Source of the DNA: DAOUAE01 sp034433795
GTDB lineage: Bacteria > Chloroflexota > UBA6077 > FW602-bin22 > DAOUAE01
Assembly: GCA_034433795.1 (NCBI GenBank)
Contig: DAOUAE010000057.1
Coordinates: 20,632 to 84,631 of the forward strand
DNA length: 64,000 nucleotides
Direction: 5' to 3'
Made by a program: the position numbers and the translations under genes. Positions within the stretch are counted from its first letter, which is position 1, and each line of letters begins with the position of its first letter. A model generated the notes under the pieces. The model was not told where the DNA came from. It saw only the letters and a program-made list of their open reading frames with translations, and made no database searches. Below are positions 15,133-23,924 of the stretch, in pieces.

Positions 15133-16296
15133 GTGATCGCGCGTCTTGTGCGTTTGCTCCGGCTCGGGGCCGGGGTCGCCGTGCTGTCGGTGCTGCTGAG
15201 TCGGCCGGCCAGCGCGATGGAGATACGCGGGGGAACGGTGACCGTCGGGCCGGGGGAGATCGTCGCCGACGATCTCTACGCCAGCGGTCCGACGGTCACC
15301 GTTCAGGGAACGGTCGACGGCGATCTGGTGGTGGCGGCGGGCACCCTGCGGATCGTGGGGACGGTGACCGGTGATGTGCTGGCGGTCGCCGGGAGTCTCG
15401 AGGTGAGTGGCACCGTCGGTGGGAGTGTGCGGGCGGCCGCCGGACGGATCGCGGTGAGCGGGAGCGTCGACCGCGACCTGGTGGCGGCGGCGAGCACGGT
15501 GACCCTGACCGCCAGCGGCCGGATCGGACGAGACGCCATCCTCACCGCCAGCCGGACGGCCGTTGTCGGGGAGGTGGGCCGAGACCTCGTGGTCGGCGCC
15601 GGCGACCTGGTGGTCGGCGGACATGTTCGCCGCCATCTCGTCGCCGAGGTCCAGGACCTCACCATCCAGAGCGGGGCCACGGTCGACGGGACGATCACCT
15701 ACCGGAGCCCGCAGGCGGCCCGGGTCGAGCCGGGCGCCACCCTTACCGGGCCGGTTCAGGCGCTCACCCCGAACACCGCCATCACCCCGCTGCGCCGGGG
15801 ACTGGAGACGGCTCTGATGCTCCTCCGTCGCTTCCTCGGCCTGGTCGTGCTGGGTCTCCTCTTCGTCTGGCTTTTCCCCGAGCCCGTCCGCCGGGGTCTC
15901 GGCCTCCTGCGCGACCGGCCGCTCCCCAGCCTGGGGCTGGGACTGCTGGTGGCGGTCCTGGGGCCGGTGGTCGCGCTCCTGCTCGGGCTGGTGGGCCTGG
16001 TGACCGGCGGGTGGTGGCTCGGGCTCCTCGCTTTCGGGCTGTACATCCTGGGGCTGCTGCTGGGGTATCTGCTGGGGGCGATCTTCCTGGGCAGCCGGCT
16101 GCTCCGGCCGTTCGGGCCCCGACCGCCGCTCTGGCTGGCGCTGCTGCTGGGGCTGCTCATACTGATGATCCTGACCCTGGTGCCGTACGCGGATGTTATC
16201 ATTACGGTGCTGGTCGGGTTGCTGGGTCTGGGGGCGCTGCTCCAGGTCATCTGGGCGGGGGGCCGGTCGCCCGCGTCAGCCGCTCCGGACCACTGA
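15133..16296 (+). CDS. secreted/membrane bactofilin-like polymer-forming protein
   Basis: A 387-residue protein. A signal peptide (to about ASA at residue 29) leads into a right-handed beta-helix-like region of about 160 residues with repeats of the form G-T-V-x-G-D-L/V, as in bactofilins. A C-terminal third then has four or five membrane helices. This layout (bactofilin-like repeats plus C-terminal membrane domain) is common in proteins annotated as polymer-forming cytoskeletal, possibly with an envelope scaffold role. The start is GTG at 15133, with GGAGGGG five bases upstream and the leader peptide directly after it; upstream in-frame codons precede the promoter. It is followed after 16 bases by hisH. 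Confidence 0.75.
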   Translation: MIARLVRLLRLGAGVAVLSVLLSRPASAMEIRGGTVTVGPGEIVADDLYASGPTVTVQGTVDGDLVVAAGTLRIVGTVTGDVLAVAGSLEVSGTVGGSVRAAAGRIAVSGSVDRDLVAAASTVTLTASGRIGRDAILTASRTAVVGEVGRDLVVGAGDLVVGGHVRRHLVAEVQDLTIQSGATVDGTITYRSPQAARVEPGATLTGPVQALTPNTAITPLRRGLETALMLLRRFLGLVVLGLLFVWLFPEPVRRGLGLLRDRPLPSLGLGLLVAVLGPVVALLLGLVGLVTGGWWLGLLAFGLYILGLLLGYLLGAIFLGSRLLRPFGPRPPLWLALLLGLLILMILTLVPYADVIITVLVGLLGLGALLQVIWAGGRSPASAAPDH

Positions 16297-16312
16297 GCCA
16301 GGGGAGAAGAGA

Positions 16313-16957
16313 ATGGTTGTTATCGTCGATTACGGCGCGGGAAACCTGCACAGCGTGGCCAAGGCCATCGCCCGTCTGGGCTACGAGCCGGTGGTGACCG
16401 CCGACCCGGCCCCGCTCGCGCGGGCGCAGGCCCTCATCCTTCCCGGCGTCGGGGCCGCCCGCGATATCATGCGCGGGCTACAGGAGCGCGAGCTGATCGA
16501 GCCGCTGCTCACCTACCTGCAGAGCGGCCGGCCATTCCTCGGCGTCTGCATGGGGCTGCAGGTCCTGATGGAGGGGAGCGAGGAGGGCGGGTGGCAGCCA
16601 TGTCTGGGGGTCTTCGCCGGGGTGGTGCGCCGGCTGCCGCCCGGCCAGAAGGTGCCGCACATGGGCTGGAACCGGGTCTGGCAGCGCCGCCCCCACCCGG
16701 TTTTCGCCGATATCCCCGACGGCGCCTTCTTCTATTTCGTCCACTCCTACTACGCCGACCCGACCGACCCGGCCATCGTCGCCGCCGAGGCCGACTACGG
16801 CCGGCGCTTCCCGGCGGTCCTGGCCTGGCAGAACATCGTCGCCACCCAGTTCCATCCCGAGAAATCGGCCGATCTGGGGCTGCGGTTCTACGCCAACTTC
16901 CTGCGCTGGGCCGGCCTCAGCCCGGGGCGCCTGGCGCCATCGGAGCGGTCGGCCTGA
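16313..16957 (+). CDS. hisH: imidazole glycerol phosphate synthase, glutaminase subunit
   Basis: A 214-residue class I glutamine amidotransferase that releases ammonia for HisF in histidine biosynthesis. The nucleophile elbow is GVCMGLQ and the His-Glu pair is in QFHPEKS; the N-terminal VDYGAGNLHSV is typical of HisH. The start ATG follows GGGGAGAAG. It stands apart from other his genes in this window; its only operon partner is the bactofilin-like gene. It ends 7 bases before the convergent oxidoreductase gene. Confidence 0.93.
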   Translation: MVVIVDYGAGNLHSVAKAIARLGYEPVVTADPAPLARAQALILPGVGAARDIMRGLQERELIEPLLTYLQSGRPFLGVCMGLQVLMEGSEEGGWQPCLGVFAGVVRRLPPGQKVPHMGWNRVWQRRPHPVFADIPDGAFFYFVHSYYADPTDPAIVAAEADYGRRFPAVLAWQNIVATQFHPEKSADLGLRFYANFLRWAGLSPGRLAPSERSA

Positions 16958-16964
16958 GAGAGGC

Positions 16965-18242
16965 TCAGGCGCTCTCGGCCGCGACCAGCCGGGCCATCTG
17001 GTTGGCCAGCCGGACGCTGTAGTTCTGTCCCCGGTCCTGGGGGTAGATCTGGAACATGTTGGCCAGATAGACGTGGGGCAGCGGCGTCCGGTGCGGGGCG
17101 ATGATCGTCGGAAAGTCCACCGTGACGATGGGCTGCGCATAGGGTGCCTTGAAGACATAGGCCTCACGCACCCACGCCGGCCGGAAGGCCGGGTTGATCC
17201 GGGCCAGCGCCGGCAGGAACCGCTCCAGGACCTCGCCATCGCTCAGACGGAAGAGGGGATGGTCCATCGGCAGGTAGTTGCTGAGGTATACGATATGGCG
17301 TCCACCGTAATCCGCCGGGGACATGAAGTTCGTGTGCTCGACCAGGGCCAGGAAGGGATAGCCGGGGTCGTTGATGTTGAGCCAGTAGACCGAGGTCAGC
17401 GGGCGGTCGAGCACCAGGACCACGCAGTGGGCGCCGTAGGCCAGCCCCCGGTCGTAGCGGGCGATGTAGTCGGCCGGCAGCCCACGGGCCAGGCGGAGAA
17501 AGAGGCGGGTGGGAAGCGTCACCACCAGCCGGTCGAACTCGGCCTCGCCCTGGGTGGTTTCGACCCGCACCCGACCGTCCGGCTGGCTGCTGATGGCGGT
17601 GACCGTCTCCTCCAGGCGCACCGCCCCGCCATGGGCGACGACGGCGGCGGCCAGCCGGTCGTAGAGCCGCTGGAAGCCCCCGCGCAGATAGCCCAGGGTG
17701 GCGCTGCGCAGATGGACGCGGGCCCAGAACCAGGGCATGGCGATTTTGTCATAATACTCCCCGAACTTGGCCACAAGGAGCGGTTGCCAGACGACCGCGT
17801 AGGCCCGTGGCCCCATCCAGCGGGCGATCCAGCTGGCTGCGGTCTGGCCGGCGAAGCGGTGGTAGTTGCGCTCGATTTTCAGATAGGCGACGGCCAGGCC
17901 CAGCCGCAGGCGGTCGAGGAACGGCAGGGGGGAGAACCGCAGGACGTGGAGCGGCGAGTCCAGCGGATAGATCCGGCCGCCGTAGAGGGTGCTGGTCTGC
18001 GGCCGCCGCCAGACCAGGTCGCTTCCCAACCCCAGTTCGTGAATGAGCTGGACGATCTCGCGGTCGCTGCGAAAAAGATGATGATAGAACTTCTCCAGGT
18101 AGGTGTCGCCCAGGCGGAAGCCGCTGGCCAGCCCGCCCGGCAGCGGCTCTTTTTCGATGACCGTGACCCGGTGGCCACGCTGGGCCAGCCGGTAGGCCAC
18201 CGTCAACCCGAGCGCACCCGCCCCCAACACGCCGATGTGCAC
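16965..18242 (-). CDS. FAD-dependent amine-oxidase-like oxidoreductase
   Basis: A 425-residue flavoprotein with an N-terminal dinucleotide-binding GAGALG (7-12), the acidic E31 at the end of beta-2, and the PLPGG that contacts FAD in the amine-oxidase/protoporphyrinogen-oxidase fold. Other features include the HHLF segment and a C-terminal FAD motif near YLANM. Related proteins act on carotenoids, sugar nucleotides or cell-wall precursors. Nothing here narrows the substrate. The start is a GTG with GGGGAG upstream, driven by an extended -10 element. It converges on hisH with a 7-base gap. Confidence 0.8.
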   Translation of the reverse strand: MHIGVLGAGALGLTVAYRLAQRGHRVTVIEKEPLPGGLASGFRLGDTYLEKFYHHLFRSDREIVQLIHELGLGSDLVWRRPQTSTLYGGRIYPLDSPLHVLRFSPLPFLDRLRLGLAVAYLKIERNYHRFAGQTAASWIARWMGPRAYAVVWQPLLVAKFGEYYDKIAMPWFWARVHLRSATLGYLRGGFQRLYDRLAAAVVAHGGAVRLEETVTAISSQPDGRVRVETTQGEAEFDRLVVTLPTRLFLRLARGLPADYIARYDRGLAYGAHCVVLVLDRPLTSVYWLNINDPGYPFLALVEHTNFMSPADYGGRHIVYLSNYLPMDHPLFRLSDGEVLERFLPALARINPAFRPAWVREAYVFKAPYAQPIVTVDFPTIIAPHRTPLPHVYLANMFQIYPQDRGQNYSVRLANQMARLVAAESA

Positions 18243-18274
18243 GACCGTCTCCCCACCCCCTGGGCTCTGTCACT

Positions 18275-18285
18275 GTTATACCACA
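18275..18285 (-). promoter_or_regulatory. extended -10 promoter for the FAD oxidoreductase
   Basis: On the minus strand TGTGGTATAAC lies about 33 bases upstream of the GTG. It shares the 10-mer TGTGGTATAA with the dnaE and tRNA-Gln promoters. No convincing -35. Confidence 0.6.
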
Positions 18286-18389
18286 GCCCCCTCTCCCCTC
18301 GCCTGGTATCCGGGCGAGCGGCGCGGTGTTTTTCTTAATGTGGTTTTTGCACCACTGTGACCGCAGCCACGAACGGGCAGGCCCATGCC

Positions 18390-18400
18390 TGTGGTATAAT
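18390..18400 (+). promoter_or_regulatory. extended -10 promoter of dnaE
   Basis: TGTGGTATAAT at 18390-18400 is a perfect -10 with TGn extension and no -35 at standard spacing. The start would be near 18407, about 20 bases before the dnaE ATG. The divergent oxidoreductase promoter lies about 110 bases to the left. Confidence 0.7.
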
Positions 18401-18427
18401 CGCGCTGCGCGACAGGCGGGGAGTGTC

Positions 18428-21400
18428 ATGCCCGACTTTGTCCACCTGCACGTCCACAGCGAGTACTCGCTTCTCGACGGGCTGGGCTCGGTCGAGCAGA
18501 TCGTCAAGCGGGCGCGGGAGTACGGCATGCCGGCCATCGCCCTGACCGACCACGGGGCGATGTATGGGGCCATCGACTTCTACAGCGCCGCCCAGGAGCA
18601 GGGGATCCGGCCGATCATCGGGGTCGAGGCCTACGTGGCGCCCCACAGCCGCCACGACCGCCGGCCCAAGATCGACCAGAATCCCTATCATCTGGTGCTG
18701 CTGGCCAAAGATCTCACCGGCTACCGCAATCTGATGAAACTCACCACCGCCGCCCACCTCGAGGGCTTCTACTACCGGCCGCGCATCGACCGGGAGCTGC
18801 TGGAGGCCCACCACGAGGGGCTTATCTGCCTCTCGGCCTGTCTCTCCGGGGAGGTGCCGCGCCTCATCCTGCAGGGCGACCTGGCCGGGGCGCGCCGGGT
18901 GGCGGCCTGGTATAAAGAGGTGTTCGGCCCCGGCAACTACTACCTGGAGCTCCAGCACCACGATATGCCCGAGCAGGAGGTGGTCAATCGGGAGCTGCTG
19001 GCCATCAGCCGGGAACTGGCGATCCCGGTGGTGGCCACCAATGACGTCCACTATATCCTGCCCGAGGACCACGAGACGCAGGAGATCCTGCTCTGCATCC
19101 AGACCAACACCACCCTCGAGGACCCCGACCGCCTGCGCATGGCCAATAACACGTTCTACCTGCGCTCCCCGGAGGAGATGGCCCGCCTCTTCCCGGACCT
19201 GCCGGAGGCCCTGCGCAACACGGTCGAGATCGCCGAAAAGTGTGACCTGAAGCTGGAGTTCGGCCGGGTGCATCTCCCGGCGTTTGCGGTGCCAGAGGGA
19301 CATACGCCCGAGAGCTACCTGCGCGCTCTCTGCGAAGAGGGGCTGCGCCGGCGCTATCCGGTGGTGACCGAGGCCGTTCGCCAGCGCCTGGAGTACGAGC
19401 TCGACGTTATCGAGAAGACCGGCTTCGCCCAGTATATCCTCATCGTCTGGGACATCGTCTCCTACGCCCGCCAAAAGGGCATCCTCTACGGTCCACGCGG
19501 GTCGGCCGCCGGCAGCCTGGTCTGCTATCTGCTGGGGATCAGCAACGTCGACCCTCTGGCCAACAATCTGACCTTCGAGCGCTTCCTGAACATCGAGCGG
19601 CGGGAGATGCCGGATATCGACATGGACTTCGCCGACGACCGCCGCGACGAGATGATCGCCTACGTGACCGAGAAGTACGGCCGTGAGCACGTGGCCCAGA
19701 TCATCACCTTCGGGACGCTGGGCGCCAAGGCCGCCGTCCGCGACGTGGGGCGAGCGCTGGGCCTGCCCTACAGCGAGGTGGACCGGGTCGCCCGGCTCAT
19801 CCCGGCGCTGCCGGTGGGGATCACCATCGACCAGGCGATGGCCGAGAACCCCCGCCTGCAGGAGTTGTACGAGACCGACGAGACGGTCCGCCGCCTGATC
19901 GACACGGCCCGAAAACTGGAGGGCGTGGCCCGTCACGCCTCGACCCACGCCGCCGGCGTGGTCATCTCTCGCGACCCGCTGATCGAGCACACGCCGCTCC
20001 AGCTGACCAGCCGGGGCGATGGGGTGATGACCCAGTACCATATGTCGGCCATCGCCAAGATCGGGCTCCTGAAAATGGACTTCCTCGGCCTGGCCAACCT
20101 GACCATCCTGGGACGGACGGTAGAGCTGGTCAAGCGCTGGCGCAACGAGACCCTGGACCTGCAGAACCTGCCCCGCGACGACCAGAAAACGTTCGCTCTT
20201 CTGGCCCGGGGCGAGACGATGGGCCTGTTCCAGCTGGAAGGCCGCGGCATGACGCAGTATCTGATGGAGCTCAAACCCACCTCGGTGGCCGATATCTGCG
20301 CCCTCATCGCCCTCTACCGGCCGGGGCCGATGGCCAACATTCCCCACTACATCCGCCGCAAGCACGGGCTCGAGCCCATCGAATACCCGCACCCGCTGCT
20401 GGAGGAGACGCTGAAGGACACCTATGGGGTCCTCACCTATCAGGACCAGGTCCTGCAGGTCCTGCAGCGGGTGGCGGGGTACACGCTCGGCCAGGCCGAT
20501 ATCGTCCGCCGGGCGATGAGCAAAAAGATCCGCTCGCTCCTGGAGCAGGAGAAGCCGCGCTTCCTGGCCGGCTGCCGACAGAACGGCCTGACCGACGAGG
20601 AGGCCGAGCGCATCTGGGAGCTGCTGGAGCCCTTCGCCGGCTACGGGTTCAACCGGGCCCACGCCGCCTGCTACGCGGAGGTGGCCTATCAGACGGCCTA
20701 TCTCAAGGCCAACTATCCGGAAGAGTACATGGTGGCCGTGCTGAGCGCGGCGGCCGGCAACGTTGAGAAGACGGCGGCCGCCCTGGCCGAGTGCCGCCGG
20801 ATGGGCCTCCCCGTCCTGCCCCCCGATATCAACCGCTCCGAGGACCATTTCACCATCGAAATCCTGGCCGACGGCCGGCGGGCCATCCGCTTCGGACTGG
20901 CCGCCATCAAGAACGTCGGCGAGGGGGCGGTCGAGGCGATCCTCCAGGCGCGAGGGGAACGGCCCTTCCAGTCCATCGAGGACTTCTGCCAGCGGGTGGA
21001 CAGCAAGGTCCTCAACAAGCGGGTGATGGAGAGCCTGATCAAGGCCGGGGCCTTCGACGCGCTGGCCCGCCGGAGCCAGCTGCTGGCGGTGCTCGACCGC
21101 CTGCTTACGCTCGCCCAGCAGCGCCAGCGCATGGCCGAGGTCGGGCAGGCCAGCCTGTTCGACCTCCTCGGCACGGGACCGGCGCCGCTGGGGATCGACC
21201 TGCCCGACCTGCCAGAGGCGCCGGCGCGGGAGCGGCTGGCCTGGGAGAGAGAACTGATGGGCGTGTATTTCTCCGAACATCCGCTCCACCAGGCGCTGAG
21301 CGTCCTGCGCGACTATGTGACCGCCGCCTGCGGCGACCTCACGGCCGAGGACGCCGGCCAGCGGGTGACGGTGCTGGGCGTCATCACGGCGGTGCGTCCG

Positions 21401-22036
21401 CTTTTCACCAAGAAGCGCGAGGCGATGGTCGCCGCCACTCTGGAGGACCTGCACGGCAGCGTCGAGCTGGTCGTTTTCCCCCGCGTCTACGAGAAGACCC
21501 GCGACCTCTGGAGCGAGGACCAGATCCTGCTCGTTCAGGGCCGGGTGGACAGCCGCGACGAGCGGGTGCAGATCGTGGTGGAGAAGGTCTTCCCCTACCA
21601 GTCCGACGTGCCGGTGCCGGCGGAGGTGCGGCTGGAGACCACCCTGCCAGTCACGGGCCCCACCGTCGACGGTGACACCGGGCCCGCCGACGCCACGGCC
21701 GCCAATGGCAGCCCCACGGCCGCCAACGGGGCGAACGGACAGCCCGTGACCACGGGCCAGACCGAGCGCGACGAGCCCCGCTGCCTGGTGGTCCGCTTGA
21801 AGCGCAGCGATGATCTCCAGCGCGACCTGGCTCTGCTGCAGGAGGTGTACGAGGCGCTGCAGGCCCACCGCGGGGGCCGGCTGCCGGTGCGCCTGGTCGT
21901 CGAGACCGGCGGGCAGGCTGTCGAACTGGAGTGGCCGGGGGCGACCGTCCGGCTCTCGCCGCAGCTGGAGGCGCGCCTGCAGCGGCTGGCGGAGAGTGGG
22001 GGAGGCTATGCTCTGCAGCCGGTCGAGGCGCGATGA
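18428..22036 (+). CDS. dnaE: DNA polymerase III alpha subunit (DnaE type)
   Basis: A 1202-residue replicative polymerase. The N-terminal PHP domain (HLHVHSEYSLLDG, 5-17, and ATNDVHY) is complete. The palm carries the catalytic acidic cluster PDIDMDFAD (about 396-404). The finger and beta-clamp-binding regions follow, and a C-terminal OB fold begins near RVTVLGVITAVR. A low-complexity linker rich in Asn, Ala, Thr and Gly (about 1078-1115) precedes the last 85 residues, which is unusual for the family but not disabling. The start at 18428 is the first ATG after the promoter, with GGGGAG upstream. No 3'-5' exonuclease domain is fused, so this is DnaE, not PolC. It overlaps the YvlD-like gene by 4 bases. 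Confidence 0.96.
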   Translation: MPDFVHLHVHSEYSLLDGLGSVEQIVKRAREYGMPAIALTDHGAMYGAIDFYSAAQEQGIRPIIGVEAYVAPHSRHDRRPKIDQNPYHLVLLAKDLTGYRNLMKLTTAAHLEGFYYRPRIDRELLEAHHEGLICLSACLSGEVPRLILQGDLAGARRVAAWYKEVFGPGNYYLELQHHDMPEQEVVNRELLAISRELAIPVVATNDVHYILPEDHETQEILLCIQTNTTLEDPDRLRMANNTFYLRSPEEMARLFPDLPEALRNTVEIAEKCDLKLEFGRVHLPAFAVPEGHTPESYLRALCEEGLRRRYPVVTEAVRQRLEYELDVIEKTGFAQYILIVWDIVSYARQKGILYGPRGSAAGSLVCYLLGISNVDPLANNLTFERFLNIERREMPDIDMDFADDRRDEMIAYVTEKYGREHVAQIITFGTLGAKAAVRDVGRALGLPYSEVDRVARLIPALPVGITIDQAMAENPRLQELYETDETVRRLIDTARKLEGVARHASTHAAGVVISRDPLIEHTPLQLTSRGDGVMTQYHMSAIAKIGLLKMDFLGLANLTILGRTVELVKRWRNETLDLQNLPRDDQKTFALLARGETMGLFQLEGRGMTQYLMELKPTSVADICALIALYRPGPMANIPHYIRRKHGLEPIEYPHPLLEETLKDTYGVLTYQDQVLQVLQRVAGYTLGQADIVRRAMSKKIRSLLEQEKPRFLAGCRQNGLTDEEAERIWELLEPFAGYGFNRAHAACYAEVAYQTAYLKANYPEEYMVAVLSAAAGNVEKTAAALAECRRMGLPVLPPDINRSEDHFTIEILADGRRAIRFGLAAIKNVGEGAVEAILQARGERPFQSIEDFCQRVDSKVLNKRVMESLIKAGAFDALARRSQLLAVLDRLLTLAQQRQRMAEVGQASLFDLLGTGPAPLGIDLPDLPEAPARERLAWERELMGVYFSEHPLHQALSVLRDYVTAACGDLTAEDAGQRVTVLGVITAVRPLFTKKREAMVAATLEDLHGSVELVVFPRVYEKTRDLWSEDQILLVQGRVDSRDERVQIVVEKVFPYQSDVPVPAEVRLETTLPVTGPTVDGDTGPADATAANGSPTAANGANGQPVTTGQTERDEPRCLVVRLKRSDDLQRDLALLQEVYEALQAHRGGRLPVRLVVETGGQAVELEWPGATVRLSPQLEARLQRLAESGGGYALQPVEAR

Positions 22037-22380
22037 GGCTTCCCCAGCTGGTGGTCCTGTGGCTGACAATCTTTGTCAGCGTCTTTATCGCCGAGGCGCT
22101 GCTGGGGCCGCGCGTCCAGAGCGACCGCTGGCTGGACGCGGCGATCTTCGCGGCGGTCCTGGCCCTGCTGAACACGCTGGTCCGGCCGATACTTCTACTG
22201 ATCACCTGCCCGATCCGGCTGCTGACCTTCGGGCTGTTCACCCTCATCATCAACGGCTTTCTCTTCTGGCTGGCGACCGTGATCTACCCGGGGGTGCGGG
22301 TGGCGGATTTTCTCAGCGCCGTTCTGGCGGCGCTGATCGTCAGTCTGGTCGGGGCGGTGATGAACGCCCTGCTGCGCTGA
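22033..22380 (+). CDS. YvlD/phage-holin-4-like small membrane protein
   Basis: A 115-residue protein with four membrane helices, matching the superfamily often named mycobacterial phage holin or YvlD. The central LALLNTLVRPILLLITCPI and LTLIINGFLFW-type stretch are the features seen. Despite the name, chromosomal members are not lysis proteins; their function is unknown and may involve envelope stress. Its ATG overlaps the dnaE stop by 4 bases. Confidence 0.75.
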   Translation: MRLPQLVVLWLTIFVSVFIAEALLGPRVQSDRWLDAAIFAAVLALLNTLVRPILLLITCPIRLLTFGLFTLIINGFLFWLATVIYPGVRVADFLSAVLAALIVSLVGAVMNALLR

Positions 22381-22504
22381 CCCCTCTGGGGGAGACGAAA
22401 ATGGCCAGGCGCCCCGGACCGGGAGTGATAACAGGACGGGCCGGTCTACGTTATATTTCTCTGGTGGGCGGAAAGACTCCGCCGGCCGCGGGAGGACACA
22501 GGCG

Positions 22505-23815
22505 ATGCACTCTCTGATCAAGTGGCTCTACCCCGGTCTGCACGTCAAGCGCTGGCTGCTCCTTCTGCTCTTCGGCATCACCTTCACCAGCCTGGGGATC
22601 GCCTACCTGATGACCCACGCCTACCGCACCCAGCACTTTCCGGAGTGGGTCTACTACGCCACCCTGCAGTTCATCGACCGACCGGTCCGCGGTCTTCTCT
22701 TCCTGGGGCTGGGAATCGGAATCGCGGTCGTGGCGATGATCCAGCTGCAGCGGTCGCTGCTGGCGCCGTTCCTGACCGCCGGCCGCAACAGCATCGTGGA
22801 TCTGCTCTACCAGCACCGGTACCTGCGGCGGGGCCCGCGGATCGTGGCCATCGGCGGCGGCACCGGGCTCTCGACCCTGCTTCGCGGGCTGAAGGAGTAC
22901 ACGACGAACCTCACCGCCATCGTCACCGTCGCCGACGACGGCGGCTCGTCAGGCCGGCTGCGCTCCGAGTTCGGCATCCTGCCGCCGGGCGACTTCCGGC
23001 AGTGCCTGGTGGCGCTGGCCGACGTCGAACCGCTCATGCAACGGCTGTTTCAGTACCGCTTCCGCGAAGGGCAGGGATTGGAGGGACACAGCTTCGGCAA
23101 CCTGTTCATCCTGGCGATGACCGAGATCACCGGCAACTTCGAGCGAGCCCTGCGCGAGTCCAGCCGGGTGCTGGCGGTGCGCGGCCAGATCCTGCCCTCG
23201 ACGCTGGAGAACATCACCCTCTGCGCCGAGTACGACGACGCGGCCACAGTGGCCGGCGAGTCCCTCATCCCCAAGCGGGGCCGACCGATCCGCCGGCTTT
23301 TCCTGCAGCCGGCCCAGCCGCCGGCCTACCCCGAGGCGATCCGGGCGATTCTGGAGGCCGATCTCATCGTGATCGGTCCCGGCAGCCTCTACACCAGCGT
23401 GCTGCCCAACCTGCTGGTCGAAGACATCACCCGGGCCATCCGGGCCAGCACCGCCCTGAAGGTCTACGTCTGCAACGTGGCGACCGAGCCGGGCGAGACC
23501 GACAACTTCCAGGTCCGGGACTACGTCCGGGTGCTGGAGGAGCATGTCGGCCCCGGGCTCTTCCAGTACGTTCTGACCAACAGCAACCTGCGGCCGGCCG
23601 CCGCCGCCAGTCCGACCGTGCCGGCCGTCGCCCCCGGCGATCTCGGCACGGCGGCCTACACGGTGGTGATGGCCGACGTGGTCGACGCCCACGACCCGCG
23701 CCGCCACGACCCGCGGAAGCTGGCCCAGAGCCTGATGCGGCTGTACTACGAGTACCGTGGTCAGAGCCGCAGCCTGGCCGAATCGGAGCTGGTCCCCCAG
23801 CTGGCCGGCCAGTAG
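22505..23815 (+). CDS. yvcK: YvcK/CofD-like gluconeogenesis factor with N-terminal membrane anchor
   Basis: A 436-residue protein. Residues 110-420 form the YvcK/CofD-like domain: AIGGGTGLSTLLRGLK (115-130), VTVADDGGSSGRLR, DFRQCLVAL and IGPGSLYTSVLPNL, as in the UDP-GlcNAc-binding family that affects cell-wall precursor flow and morphology. Two membrane helices (about 17-37 and 62-80) precede it, so the protein is membrane-tethered. Bacillus YvcK lacks these; related actinobacterial and chloroflexal forms may have them. GGAGGA lies in front of the ATG. No rapZ or whiA neighbour is in view. Confidence 0.88.
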   Translation: MHSLIKWLYPGLHVKRWLLLLLFGITFTSLGIAYLMTHAYRTQHFPEWVYYATLQFIDRPVRGLLFLGLGIGIAVVAMIQLQRSLLAPFLTAGRNSIVDLLYQHRYLRRGPRIVAIGGGTGLSTLLRGLKEYTTNLTAIVTVADDGGSSGRLRSEFGILPPGDFRQCLVALADVEPLMQRLFQYRFREGQGLEGHSFGNLFILAMTEITGNFERALRESSRVLAVRGQILPSTLENITLCAEYDDAATVAGESLIPKRGRPIRRLFLQPAQPPAYPEAIRAILEADLIVIGPGSLYTSVLPNLLVEDITRAIRASTALKVYVCNVATEPGETDNFQVRDYVRVLEEHVGPGLFQYVLTNSNLRPAAAASPTVPAVAPGDLGTAAYTVVMADVVDAHDPRRHDPRKLAQSLMRLYYEYRGQSRSLAESELVPQLAGQ

Positions 23816-23833
23816 ATCGGCTCCGGCCCGCCG

Positions 23834-23863
23834 TTGACGGGCCTCCCGCGGTCGGTGTAGGCT
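23834..23863 (+). promoter_or_regulatory. possible promoter for the HEAT-repeat gene
   Basis: TTGACG (23834-23839) and TAGGCT (23858-23863) are separated by 18 bp. The -10 is poor. It lies 62 bases before the ATG at 23925. Confidence 0.4.
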
Positions 23864-23924
23864 TACGGTGGAGAGTGCACCCGACGGTGCCGGTCAGCCA
23901 CTGCGCCGATAGCGAGGAGAGACC

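Noticed and set aside
18335..22069. Open frame of over 1200 codons antisense to dnaE
   Set aside because: It mirrors dnaE codon by codon; high GC at third positions removes stops on the other strand. It has no domain and no ribosome site.
22033..22380. Phage holin as a sign of a prophage
   Set aside because: Chromosomal YvlD-type membrane protein coupled to dnaE; no other phage gene nearby.
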